A stretch of DNA of 64,000 nucleotides from Nitrospirota bacterium. Its GTDB lineage: Bacteria > Nitrospirota > Nitrospiria > SBBL01 > JAADHI01. The translations under genes were made by a program, and so were the position numbers. A model generated the notes under the pieces. It saw nothing but the letters and a program-made list of their open reading frames with translations, was not told where the DNA came from and ran no database searches. The stretch lies in NCBI GenBank assembly GCA_029261135.1, contig JAJDBX010000065.1, forward strand, positions 1 to 64,000. Reading direction: 5' to 3'. Below, in pieces: positions 1 to 7,352 of the stretch (position 1 is the first letter of the stretch; each line of letters begins with the position of its first letter).

Positions 1-85
1 GCTGAGCGATTGTCTCTTGAGATGTTTGTATTTCTTTTCGGATTCGAGCCGTTGTCTTGGCATTAGCATGGTATATATTGCCCAT
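1..85 (-). CDS. IS481-family transposase, N-terminal fragment (runs off left edge)
   Basis: The minus strand opens with a strong ribosome-binding site (AGGAGG) seven bases before an ATG at 85, and stays open to the window edge. The peptide begins MGNIYHANAKTTARIRKEIQ and continues TSQETIAQ. This matches my memory of the IS481-family transposase start, a short lead followed by a helix-turn-helix in which AxTT, R..IQ.S and a Q/S-rich turn recur. Only 28 codons are visible, so the DDE catalytic core lies outside the window. Whether the full gene is intact cannot be told. Confidence 0.7.
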   Translation of the reverse strand, partial: MGNIYHANAKTTARIRKEIQTSQETIAQ

Positions 86-141
86 AGATCTACCTCCTGA
101 AGTTTTTTATACAATACTCCAGAAGAATGAGGAACTAAACA
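1..141 (-). mobile_element. Probable edge of an IS481-family insertion sequence
   Basis: The transposase start at 85 lies 56 bases inside a minus-strand sequence beginning TGTTTAGTTCC (complement of 131-141). IS481 elements typically end in TGT, a few tens of bases upstream of the transposase, so 141 is a plausible outer boundary. The other end and any target duplication are outside the window, so the boundary is inference. Confidence 0.45.
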
Positions 142-316
142 GCTAAGCCTTAGTCTCTCCAACGGTCTGGAAAGATTGTTTTTAAATCAAATAATGGTTG
201 TTTTGAGCCTGTGGATTGCTTTTGAAGCAATGACTTCCGCGTAAAAGAAACCATAAAATGGCTGAAAGCGCTTCAAGATGTGTCTTCATGTTTCAGTCAA
301 TGTTTTCCCTCTCTAC

Positions 317-790
317 TTACTCGGGGGTTCTGGAAATACGTTTCAGCAATATTTCTTTTTGCACCTCAATTTGTAGATTTCGACTTTCGTAGGTTTTTTC
401 AATCAGGCCGTTTAAACTTTCCCAAAATTGCTGGCGATTTTGAGGATTAGAGGGGTTTGCATTCAAACCCAAAAAAATCGTGAATAGCATGGGGTAGTTC
501 TGAGAGTTGATTTGATCGAGGTCTTCGGCAATTTTTACTAGTTTTTCAGCCTGTTTATGTGAAATATTCAACTGGGAGGCCAATTTTTCGGAATCCAAAT
601 TCAGATTGGATTCCGTCGTGGTTTCCCGGTCGTATACTTTCAAGATTTCGTCAATTTTAACAACATATGTAATCAATTCCGAGTCAACATTCGCCTTTTT
701 AAGATCCGTGTAATAAACTCTTTCCTGGTTTACAAAACCCGAACAGGCCGGCAACAATAACAGAGACAGTATTAAACACACTTTCTTCAT
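317..790 (-). CDS. Small lipoprotein of unknown function
   Basis: 157 residues. An N-terminal signal (MKKVCLILSLLLLPAC) ends in a lipobox LPAC, so the protein should be lipid-anchored at Cys16. The rest is soluble, charged and predicted largely helical, with stretches such as QAEKLVKIAEDLDQIN, and shows no catalytic motif I recognise. The start at 790 is chosen because GGAG lies six bases upstream. A longer frame starting at 802 uses an ATG that overlaps this ribosome-binding site. It stands alone between the IS edge and the divergent ABC gene. No function is proposed. Confidence 0.75.
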   Translation of the reverse strand: MKKVCLILSLLLLPACSGFVNQERVYYTDLKKANVDSELITYVVKIDEILKVYDRETTTESNLNLDSEKLASQLNISHKQAEKLVKIAEDLDQINSQNYPMLFTIFLGLNANPSNPQNRQQFWESLNGLIEKTYESRNLQIEVQKEILLKRISRTPE

Positions 791-1200
791 GGTCAACTCC
801 ATATGAAAATCCCTTCATCCTGGTTTATCAAATAGGATCCCGTCCAACTACAAAGTGAGTGGGGTCTTGCTGATGTCTCTACAGAGATCATTTTTAGATG
901 CGTGAATCTATATTTCCACCATCCCGTGATTGTTCTTCTAAGAAGACCTCAATAAGAGGTACTATAGCATCACCACGCTGATTGAACCAGTGCAAGGATC
1001 GTTATGGGGGATGTTTGCCTCACTTTTTTAGTCCGCTTGTTTGGGGTTTCTTTTAGCTTTTTGTAACCATAAAAAATAACCTGAAAAAAGGGCTTCTGGA
1101 TGAAGTCATGAAGTCTATTCACGATACAACTTGATTTTAGGAGAAAATCACTTTATTTTTTGTCATAGCTTTTCGACAGGCAGGGAGTATTTCAGTCACG
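791..1200. other. 410-bp intergenic region, no gene seen
   Basis: This separates the minus-strand lipoprotein from the plus-strand ABC/TonB operon, so it should hold promoters for both. I see no convincing ORF. I found no good Fur-box match and no cobalamin riboswitch core, although either would be logical ahead of a TonB operon. A small hairpin (ACCTC/GAGGT, 946-960) is present but may be chance. Confidence 0.5.
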
Positions 1201-2025
1201 ATGGGTCAAAAGATAGTCCTCAAAGGGGTTTCATTTTCGCGAGACCGTGGGCCAATATTGGATAACATTAACCTGCAGATCGCTCGAGGAGAGATGATCG
1301 GGCTTATTGGGCCAAACGGGGCGGGGAAATCAACGCTCTTGAAACTCTTGGTCAAGATTTTGAAAGCGGACAGCGGAGAAATTCAATTTGAAGGTGAAGC
1401 CTTTTCCACCTGGGATCAGAAAGCATTGGCACAGAAAATAGCCTATCTTCCGCAAAATCCTACATTTGAAGCGGGTTTCACGGTTTTTGAAATTGTTTTA
1501 ATGGGACGTTATGCGCGGCTCAGCCGCTTTCAAAGGATTTCAAGAAAGGATGAAGCCACCGCGGAAGCCGCAATGAAAAAGACAGAAACGCTCCCTTTTT
1601 CGGATCGCCTTTTTACCGCACTCTCGGGTGGAGAACAGCAGCGTGTGCTTCTGGCGCGCGCTTTGACACAAGAAGCGAGCGTGCTGCTTTTAGATGAGCC
1701 GACCGCAAGTCTTGACCTGTATCATCAGCTGAGCTTTTTCCAACTCCTGACATCCTTGGTCAAAGAAGGGAAAACGGTCTTGTTTGCGATTCATGATTTG
1801 AATCTTGCGGCCCGATTTTGCGAGCGGCTGATTTTACTCCACCAAGGGCAAGTCGTTGCGGATGGCTTTCCCCAAGCGGTACTGACCCCGATACACCTAC
1901 AATCGGTCTATGGCATTTCCGCAGAAATCTCACACAACCCTACAATCAATCGTCTTTCTGTGCTGCCGCTTTCTATCGATGACAGCCTTTACTCGAACCC
2001 AAAAAGCAGCAGCCAGCATGCTTGA
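1201..2025 (+). CDS. ABC transporter ATPase, FepC/BtuD/HmuV-type
   Basis: 274 residues. Visible motifs are Walker A GPNGAGKST (37-45), a Q-loop in LPQNP (about 84), signature LSGGEQQR (141-148), Walker B VLLLDEPT (161-168) and an H-loop in IHDLN. The overall pattern is that of ATPases energising uptake of iron-siderophore, heme or vitamin B12 across the inner membrane. No permease or binding-protein gene is adjacent. Instead its last codons overlap exbB by eight bases (ATGCTTGA), indicating translational coupling to the TonB energy system. The substrate is therefore inferred as a TonB-dependent metal chelate or cobalamin. The tail after about residue 245 is poorly conserved. Confidence 0.85.
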   Translation: MGQKIVLKGVSFSRDRGPILDNINLQIARGEMIGLIGPNGAGKSTLLKLLVKILKADSGEIQFEGEAFSTWDQKALAQKIAYLPQNPTFEAGFTVFEIVLMGRYARLSRFQRISRKDEATAEAAMKKTETLPFSDRLFTALSGGEQQRVLLARALTQEASVLLLDEPTASLDLYHQLSFFQLLTSLVKEGKTVLFAIHDLNLAARFCERLILLHQGQVVADGFPQAVLTPIHLQSVYGISAEISHNPTINRLSVLPLSIDDSLYSNPKSSSQHA

Positions 2026-2716
2026 CTTCTATCTAAAAGGCGGGCCACTCATGCACCCCATCCTCCTGTGCTCCGTTTTAATGCTCTCGATTGTGTTGGA
2101 ACGGACGTGGTATTTCTGGCGACGACCTTCGAGGAATGTCCTACAAAAATTTAAGTTAATTGAAAAAGCGCTATTGGACGAAGCGCATAATAAAGCGAGA
2201 GAGATTGCGTCGTCACTTTCCGGGCCAACAGGAAGCATTATCCAGATCGGTCTTGAAAATCGGCAAGAAAAATATGAAATCACTGAAGAACGCATGGCCC
2301 TCGCCGGAGAGACTTTTGTGCGAGAAGCCTCAAAAGGACTTTCACTGCTGGCATTGATCCCCTCCATTTCAACCCTACTTGGACTACTCGGCACAGTCAT
2401 CGGTCTGGTCTTGGCTTTTAGAAAAGTCGCATTGTTAGAGGGGAATGTTTCACCGGCTTTACTGGCATCGGGCATTTGGGTGGCCTTGATCACAACGGCT
2501 GCGGGACTCATTGTGGCCTTACCTTCATTAATTGCACATCATTTCCTTCAGAACAAAATTGCTCAACTCACTTTTGAGATAGAGTACTTTGGAAACCGTT
2601 TATTGCTCCACCTTAAAACAGCCCCGCCACACAAAAACCCTGAAATAGAAAAGTTAGCGATCAAAGCACAAGATGTCCCTTCTTTTCGGATGATTGTCCC
2701 AAAAGGAGAGTCTTGA
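2018..2716 (+). CDS. exbB: ExbB/TolQ/MotA-family proton channel subunit
   Basis: 232 residues. One N-terminal membrane segment (PILLCSVLMLSIVLERTWYF) is followed by a cytoplasmic loop with ITEERMALAGE. Then come the two conserved helices (LALIPSISTLLGLLGTVIGL and ALITTAAGLIVALPSLIAHH), which contain the family GLLGTVxG and TTAxGLxxALP patterns. With ExbD it conducts protons and drives TonB. The start at 2018 overlaps the preceding ABC gene by eight bases. An in-frame ATG at 1910 lies deep inside that gene and would add 36 unrelated residues, so it is rejected. Confidence 0.9.
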   Translation: MLDFYLKGGPLMHPILLCSVLMLSIVLERTWYFWRRPSRNVLQKFKLIEKALLDEAHNKAREIASSLSGPTGSIIQIGLENRQEKYEITEERMALAGETFVREASKGLSLLALIPSISTLLGLLGTVIGLVLAFRKVALLEGNVSPALLASGIWVALITTAAGLIVALPSLIAHHFLQNKIAQLTFEIEYFGNRLLLHLKTAPPHKNPEIEKLAIKAQDVPSFRMIVPKGES

Positions 2717-3141
2717 TGCTTAGACTCCAAGAAAAGGCCAGAGGATCATCGGAGGTGCCTTCCATTAACCTCATGCCGATGCTTGATGTTGTTTTTTTGA
2801 TTTTGATCTTTTTTTTATTGACCTCGATTGTCACGACACAACCCGTTTTAAACTTGGATCTGCCAAAATCTGTACATGCAAGCCTCCCCAACAAAGGGAA
2901 GCATATTCAGATTGTGATTCAAAAATCTGGAGAGATAAAGGTCAATCAAGACCGAGTCACGTTGGATCAACTCGAATTCGCTTTAAGTCAAAGCTTGGGA
3001 GGGGATATCAAAAAGCAGCTTGTGATTTCAGCAGATAAAGATGCATCTTTTGGACATTTTGTGGGCGTCTTGGATATCGTAAAAAATCTGAACATCAGCA
3101 ATTTAGAGATCTTAACAGATCGGAAAATAGACTCGAAATGA
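2716..3141 (+). CDS. exbD: ExbD/TolR biopolymer transport protein
   Basis: 141 residues. A short cytoplasmic N-terminus is followed by INLMPMLDVVFLILIFFLLT, the single membrane helix with the essential aspartate (D in LMPMLD) that carries the proton path. A periplasmic domain follows, ending in a VGVLDIVKNLNISNLEILTD-like helix and strand. The ATG at 2716 shares its A with the exbB stop (TGATG) and has GGAG seven bases upstream. A TTG one codon earlier is possible. It lies between exbB and tonB and completes the energy-transducing complex. Confidence 0.9.
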   Translation: MLRLQEKARGSSEVPSINLMPMLDVVFLILIFFLLTSIVTTQPVLNLDLPKSVHASLPNKGKHIQIVIQKSGEIKVNQDRVTLDQLEFALSQSLGGDIKKQLVISADKDASFGHFVGVLDIVKNLNISNLEILTDRKIDSK

Positions 3142-3857
3142 ATGGAAAAATAATCGCTTTATCTCTTGCGATTACGGCACATCTCGCCCTTTTGTCCCTC
3201 CCGCTCCCTCAAGAGAAGCATCACCCCGAATCGAAGGAAACGTCGAAGCCGATTTCAATCAGACTAAATCATCCACCGTCCATACGAGAAAAAGCGATTG
3301 TCGTCCCCATTATCAAAAAACCAGCGCCAAAAATCCTTCGCTCCAAACCCATTCATAAAAAGAAAACCGTATTGTCTAACATTCAAAAGGTTCAAATAGA
3401 CACTCCAAAGAAAATCAAACAAGCTAAGCCCAGTCAAGCGCCGATCAAAATTCAGAAAATACCTAATAAAAAAATTGTCCGCCCGAGGTCAATAGCTTCG
3501 GACAAACCCATCATAAACAAAACCGCAAAATCTGCAAAAGTGAAGATTCCCCAAATTTCAAATGAAGTGATTCAAAAAAGAATTCCGTCTGAAAATATTC
3601 AGATTCAAAAGATGGTCAAGCCGATTTATCCGCGCTTAGCACGTCGACAAAACCGAGAAGGAACCGTACAGCTCAAGGTCGAGGTTTTAAAAAATGGGCG
3701 AATCGCTGAGATTAAACTGTATCAATCTTCAGGCTCAAACGATATGGATGCGTCTGCAATTCAAGCCATCAAAAAATGGCAATTCAAGCCTGCCACACGC
3801 AATGGAATTCCCATTCGTCATGCAGCGGTTATTCCGCTCACCTTCACACTCGAATAA
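3138..3857 (+). CDS. tonB: TonB energy transducer
   Basis: 239 residues. An N-terminal membrane anchor (IIALSLAITAHLALLSLPLP) contains the conserved histidine in the helix. A long Lys/Pro/Ile-rich periplasmic spacer runs from about 25 to 155. The C-terminal TonB domain holds IYPRLARRQNREGTVQLKV, then GSNDMDASAIQAIKKWQFKPA and a final strand. It couples the ExbBD proton current to outer-membrane receptors. The ATG overlaps the exbD stop by four bases (ATGA). The spacer is unusually rich in Lys and Ile rather than the classical Glu-Pro/Lys-Pro repeats. No TonB-dependent receptor gene occurs in the window. Confidence 0.9.
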   Translation: MNGKIIALSLAITAHLALLSLPLPQEKHHPESKETSKPISIRLNHPPSIREKAIVVPIIKKPAPKILRSKPIHKKKTVLSNIQKVQIDTPKKIKQAKPSQAPIKIQKIPNKKIVRPRSIASDKPIINKTAKSAKVKIPQISNEVIQKRIPSENIQIQKMVKPIYPRLARRQNREGTVQLKVEVLKNGRIAEIKLYQSSGSNDMDASAIQAIKKWQFKPATRNGIPIRHAAVIPLTFTLE

Positions 3858-3902
3858 AGAACAGACGGACTTCCCCTTTTGAGAATATGCTAAACTTCGC
3901 GC

Positions 3903-4178
3903 ATGCGGATATTTATCATCAATATTCTGATCGGCCTGATTGCCGCGATCATCGCTGACAGTAAAGGGCATTCTTTTTTAAGATGGTGGATTCAGGGAAG
4001 TTTATTAGGACCCTTTGCGCTGATTTATGTTTTTTTTATGGGAAAAAAAGTGACTCAAAGTTCAGGAGGGAAAAAGGAAAACCTCATCAGCTGTCCGCAT
4101 TGCGACAAAATGATCCCCCCGGATGCGTCACGCTGTCCACTTTGCCATCAGAAAATCGATATTATCGATGTGTCCTAA
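3903..4178 (+). CDS. Small membrane protein with C-terminal zinc ribbon
   Basis: 91 residues. Two hydrophobic segments (IFIINILIGLIAAIIA and IQGSLLGPFALIYVFFMG) are followed by a zinc ribbon of two CxxC knuckles, CPHC and CPLC, separated by a PPDASR turn. The layout is common in small inner-membrane proteins that carry a cytoplasmic zinc ribbon, and no specific role is known to me. It lies 45 bases after tonB on the same strand and may be the last gene of that transcript, although its ribosome-binding site is weak. Confidence 0.7.
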   Translation: MRIFIINILIGLIAAIIADSKGHSFLRWWIQGSLLGPFALIYVFFMGKKVTQSSGGKKENLISCPHCDKMIPPDASRCPLCHQKIDIIDVS

Positions 4179-4200
4179 GCATGTGAGGGGGTGGTCGGTC

Positions 4201-5628
4201 TTACTCCGTTTTTTTACTCAAAACACGTCCATAGTCATCTTCAAAACGGGTGATGTCATCTTCGCCCAAGTAGCTGCCACTTTGGACTTCGATTAACCTG
4301 AGAAAATCATTTGTTGCATTTTCAATACGGTGTTTCACCCCCATCGGCACAAATGTACTTTGGTTGGCTGGGATCGTATAAACACTCGTACCACAAGTCA
4401 CGGTGGCGATGCCTTCAACGACTACCCAGTGTTCACTGCGATTTTCATGCATTTGAAGTGACAGTTTAGATTTAGGATTGACCACAAGTTTTTTGACCTT
4501 GTAGCCCGTTCCTTCTTCCAAAATAGTATAACTGCCCCAGGCACGGATAACCGTTCGATGTATCCGGTGGGCATCACCATTATGTTTTTTTAAGACCTCA
4601 ACGAGCTTTTTTACATCCTGTGCGCTTTCTTTATTGCACACAAGGGTTGCATCATCTGTATCTGCCACAACAATGTTTTCAAGCCCGACCACACCGACCA
4701 CGCGTTTTCCGGCATAGATAATACTATCTGTGCTGCCCACATTCACGACATTCCCTGTCATAATATTCCCACTGTTGTCGCGAGGAATCACTTCATCTAG
4801 GGCATTCCACGAACCCACATCTTCCCAGCCCATATCTGTTGAGATGACCGCCAAGTGTTCTGATTTTTCAAGTACCCCGTAATCAATTGAAATAGAAGGG
4901 AGTTGGGCATATGTTGTTTGAAGAATTTTCTCTTCTTTTTCTGTCCCGATCGTTTTTCCAATTTCCTTAAGTCCTTCAGAGAGCTCGGGAAGAAAACGGT
5001 CTATTTCATCCAAAATCGTGCGAACTTTCCAGACAAAAATACCGGTGTTCCAAAGGGTGTTTTCATCTTCTAAATACCGTACGGCCTTTGCACGATCCGG
5101 CTTCTCGATAAATTGTTCGACCTTTGAAGCGCCATGGGCAAGCGGCAATGATGGCCCCGCTTTGATGTAACCATAGGCCGTTTCTGGTCGTATTGGTTTT
5201 GCGCCTAAGGTCACCAAATATCCTTCTTGAGCAATTTTTTCGGCAATACAAAGTGACTTTAAAAATTCTGGTTCATCTTTAATAAAATGGTCAGAAGAAA
5301 GTACAACCATGCTTGCCTCTGGATCTTGCTTTTGAAGTTTCATCGCGGCAAAGCCAATGGCAGCAGCGGTATCTCTTCGCTCTGGCTCAGAAATATAATT
5401 CAGCTTGGAATGTGTTTCTAGGCTCAACTGGAATCGGATCTGTTCAAGCTGAGGTGGGGTGGTCACCACATAAATTTTTTCTGTTGGAATCAGCTCAGAA
5501 ATACGTGACAGTGTCGCTTGAATTAAAGTGCGGTTTCCAAAGATTTTCAGAAGTTGTTTGGGGTATTCCTCTCGACTCAAAGGCCAAAACCGTGTCCCAC
5601 TTCCTCCTGCTAGTATGACACCATACAA
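4201..5628 (-). CDS. manC: Mannose-1-phosphate guanylyltransferase / mannose-6-phosphate isomerase (bifunctional type)
   Basis: 475 residues, the usual length of the fused ManC/CpsB/AlgA enzymes. The nucleotidyltransferase signature is GGSGTRFWPLSRE (8-20). Also visible are the EKPD motif near 170, NTGIFVWK near 192 and DYGVLEKS near 247. The last 110 residues are a cupin phosphomannose isomerase domain (SLQMHENRSEHW and an IPANQSTFVPMGVKHRIEN-type barrel). The enzyme supplies GDP-mannose for capsule, O-antigen or exopolysaccharide. It starts at TTG, supported by GGAGGG nine bases upstream. It is convergent with the gene before it and stands alone. Confidence 0.9.
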   Translation of the reverse strand: MYGVILAGGSGTRFWPLSREEYPKQLLKIFGNRTLIQATLSRISELIPTEKIYVVTTPPQLEQIRFQLSLETHSKLNYISEPERRDTAAAIGFAAMKLQKQDPEASMVVLSSDHFIKDEPEFLKSLCIAEKIAQEGYLVTLGAKPIRPETAYGYIKAGPSLPLAHGASKVEQFIEKPDRAKAVRYLEDENTLWNTGIFVWKVRTILDEIDRFLPELSEGLKEIGKTIGTEKEEKILQTTYAQLPSISIDYGVLEKSEHLAVISTDMGWEDVGSWNALDEVIPRDNSGNIMTGNVVNVGSTDSIIYAGKRVVGVVGLENIVVADTDDATLVCNKESAQDVKKLVEVLKKHNGDAHRIHRTVIRAWGSYTILEEGTGYKVKKLVVNPKSKLSLQMHENRSEHWVVVEGIATVTCGTSVYTIPANQSTFVPMGVKHRIENATNDFLRLIEVQSGSYLGEDDITRFEDDYGRVLSKKTE

Positions 5629-5786
5629 TTGATAGTCCCTCCATGAACTGACTTTCCGTAGTGTATATTACCCTTTTTTTGTGAAATTTTCATTCTTTTC
5701 CGAGGTTAAATATCATGAGTCGTGATGAGGGTAGTCGGCAGAACTGATCTCTTGAAGCATGACTGGAAAATAAGAAAATAAAAGTC

Positions 5787-5861
5787 TGGTAGTCCCAACG
5801 GGGATCGAACCCGTGTTTTCGGCGTGAGAGGCCAACGTCCTAACCACTAGACGATGGGACC
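5787..5861 (-). tRNA. tRNA-Glu (anticodon CTC)
   Basis: The complement folds as a cloverleaf. The acceptor stem GGTCCCA pairs with TGGGACT, the anticodon loop is CTCTCAC (anticodon CTC), and the T-loop is GGTTCGATCC. The discriminator is A, and CCA is encoded. The D-arm and anticodon loop resemble bacterial tRNA-Glu. Confidence 0.93.
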
Positions 5862-5886
5862 ATGTTGAGATTTACGAAATAGAAAA

Positions 5887-6195
5887 TCAATCGGTGATTG
5901 TGACCTCGTAACTAAGATGGTTTTCTGCGGAAAACTTCCAGCCGTAGCGTGCTTCAAATTCGATGATCACTTGACCAGCTTTCACCCCTACAAATTCAAA
6001 GATCCGCATGCCGGAATCTGTCACACGAATATTCCGCGTGCGTTCATATTCATCTCCTAATAATCGCAAAGCACTTGTATCATATGTCGGGACCCAGCGG
6101 CATCCCCCCTTTGTCCGATCTTCCCAAAAACGAATCTGGAATGGTTTTCCCACCTTCGCAGTCATTTTAATGGTTTCAGTTTTTTCTGCCGCCAT
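5887..6195 (-). CDS. Chagasin-like (MEROPS I42) protease-inhibitor-fold protein
   Basis: 102 residues, the length of a single chagasin domain. The order of features fits the family: an early KVGKPFQIRFWEDRTKGGCRW loop in the place of the NPTTGxxW loop, a middle loop around LLGDEYERTR, then GMRIFEFVGVKAGQVIIEFE and an RYGWKF segment where family members have the RPW loop. Family members inhibit papain-like cysteine proteases. The exact inhibitory loop is poorly conserved here and there is no signal peptide, so inhibitory activity is uncertain. The ATG follows a GAGGGG/AAGG ribosome-binding site. Confidence 0.55.
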   Translation of the reverse strand: MAAEKTETIKMTAKVGKPFQIRFWEDRTKGGCRWVPTYDTSALRLLGDEYERTRNIRVTDSGMRIFEFVGVKAGQVIIEFEARYGWKFSAENHLSYEVTITD

Positions 6196-6288
6196 CCTTG
6201 TACCCCTCTAAAAAAAGTAAAAATACTCTAGTTGAATGAAAAAAATTTGTCAACAATGCGAGGCAGAACTGAGGACCTGATATTGGCG

Positions 6289-6356
6289 ATTGATCTTGAG
6301 ATAAACCGTCAAGTCTCAACAAAGATAAGGCTCGAAACGATTTTTTGAATGAGGCG
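6289..6356. repeat. Dispersed 68-bp imperfect repeat, copy 1
   Basis: This stretch aligns without gaps to 9465-9532. Shared blocks are ATTGATCTTG, AAGTCTC and GATTTTTTGAAT followed by AGGCG. By eye about three quarters of positions agree and many differences are transitions. It lies outside genes, upstream of a pseudogene. Nature unknown. Confidence 0.5.
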
Positions 6357-6445
6357 TACTTCGTGAAACAATAAGGAACTTCTTGTTGAAGTATTCCTTC
6401 CTTGGGGAAATAGTATTGAGACCACTTGAAAAGGCCGGCTGATTA

Positions 6446-6995
6446 TTAAGTCGTTCCCCCCCCAATTGGAGTCAGTTGAAAACCTAAGGCTTCATGGTCT
6501 GGAATTTGTGGACGGGTTAAGGCAGGGGAACCTGTTCCTCCGCTACATCCTCCCCGTGTTCCCGAACTATTTTGAAATCTGCCTGCCGCCTCTTCCAGTC
6601 TGCCCGTCGGGTCTCCAAAATCTCCACAGCAGAGTAAAACCGGCTTGCCCTACATCCATCGGCATCAGTCCGCTAAAACTGGTGGTCCAAACGCCGATAT
6701 CCTGTCGCACCAACACATTTCCCCTTGCTGAATCAATAAAGGGGATTTGTCTGAAATGAATGTCAATCTGGTTCAACCCGTCGGTCAATGGGGCCACCTT
6801 GGATTCAACCAAGTCAAAATGCATTTGAATCGGTTGTCGAAACCCGTTCAGCAATGTGGTACTCGAGAGACCGGCCGCAGGTAGGCTCAAGTCCTGCTTG
6901 AAAATCAAGTGATAGAAATGAGATCTGATCCTTCCAAAACTTAAAGAATAAGGAAATAAAAACGATATCTCCTCTTCCACGGTCACATTGTTCAA
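6446..6995 (-). pseudogene. Frameshifted, internally deleted paralog of the secreted protein at 34546-35646
   Basis: In one minus-strand frame (6567-6995) a 37-residue block around HFRQIPFIDSARGNVLVRQD matches HFRQVPFLDTASGKVLVRQD of the 34.5-kb gene, 28 of 37 identical by eye. Upstream, HLIFKQDLS and a GFRQPIQMH block also align in order. The end of the match, GDFGDPTGRL ... CSGG ... GFQLTPI then stop at 6446, lies in another frame. The functional copy has FGDPTGRL ... CSGS ... SFQLTPI. The glycine-rich stretch between is missing. The gene is therefore a deleted and frameshifted relic with no recognisable start or signal peptide. Confidence 0.8.
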
Positions 6996-7163
6996 ACTTG
7001 ATGGTCGTTTGGTCTGTGATCAGTCGTCGAGAGGCGTCTTTTCTCGCCCGATGATCTCAGGGCTGCCGTGAACAGCTTAGATTGAAAGGATAAAAAAAGC
7101 GGAACGAAACCTGGTATGTGTTCTAAAGAGACTGACTCAGAACTTCCTAAGTCACTGAAAAAA

Positions 7164-7239
7164 TGGTGGAGCTGAGGGGGATCGAACCCCTGACCCCAAG
7201 ACTGCCAGCCTTGTGCTCTCCCAGCTGAGCTACAGCCCC
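7164..7239 (-). tRNA. tRNA-Ala (anticodon GGC)
   Basis: The complement folds as a complete tRNA: acceptor GGGGCTG with CAGCTCC, including the G3-U70 alanine identity pair. The anticodon loop is CTGGCAG (GGC), the T-loop is GGTTCGATCC, and CCA is encoded at the 3' end. Confidence 0.95.
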
Positions 7240-7352
7240 ATCGATTTTGTCTGGACGGGAGAATATCACCGAGACTATTTGATGTCAAGAAAAGCGCATT
7301 GTTGCCCTGACATGTTCATTCATGATTTTCGTTCTTTGACTCCTAGTCTTTG

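Noticed and set aside
800-1200. Fur box or cobalamin riboswitch upstream of the ABC/TonB genes
   Set aside because: Looked for because of the operon content; no acceptable 19-bp Fur palindrome or B12-box-like core was found.
2029-2511. Long minus-strand open frame opposite exbB
   Set aside because: It is a shadow of exbB, which has clear helices and family motifs. The antisense peptide has no motif and no ribosome-binding site.
6992-7288. Minus-strand open frame across the tRNA-Ala gene, including a CSSAGRAQ-like peptide
   Set aside because: The peptide is a translation of the tRNA, a well-known false ORF.
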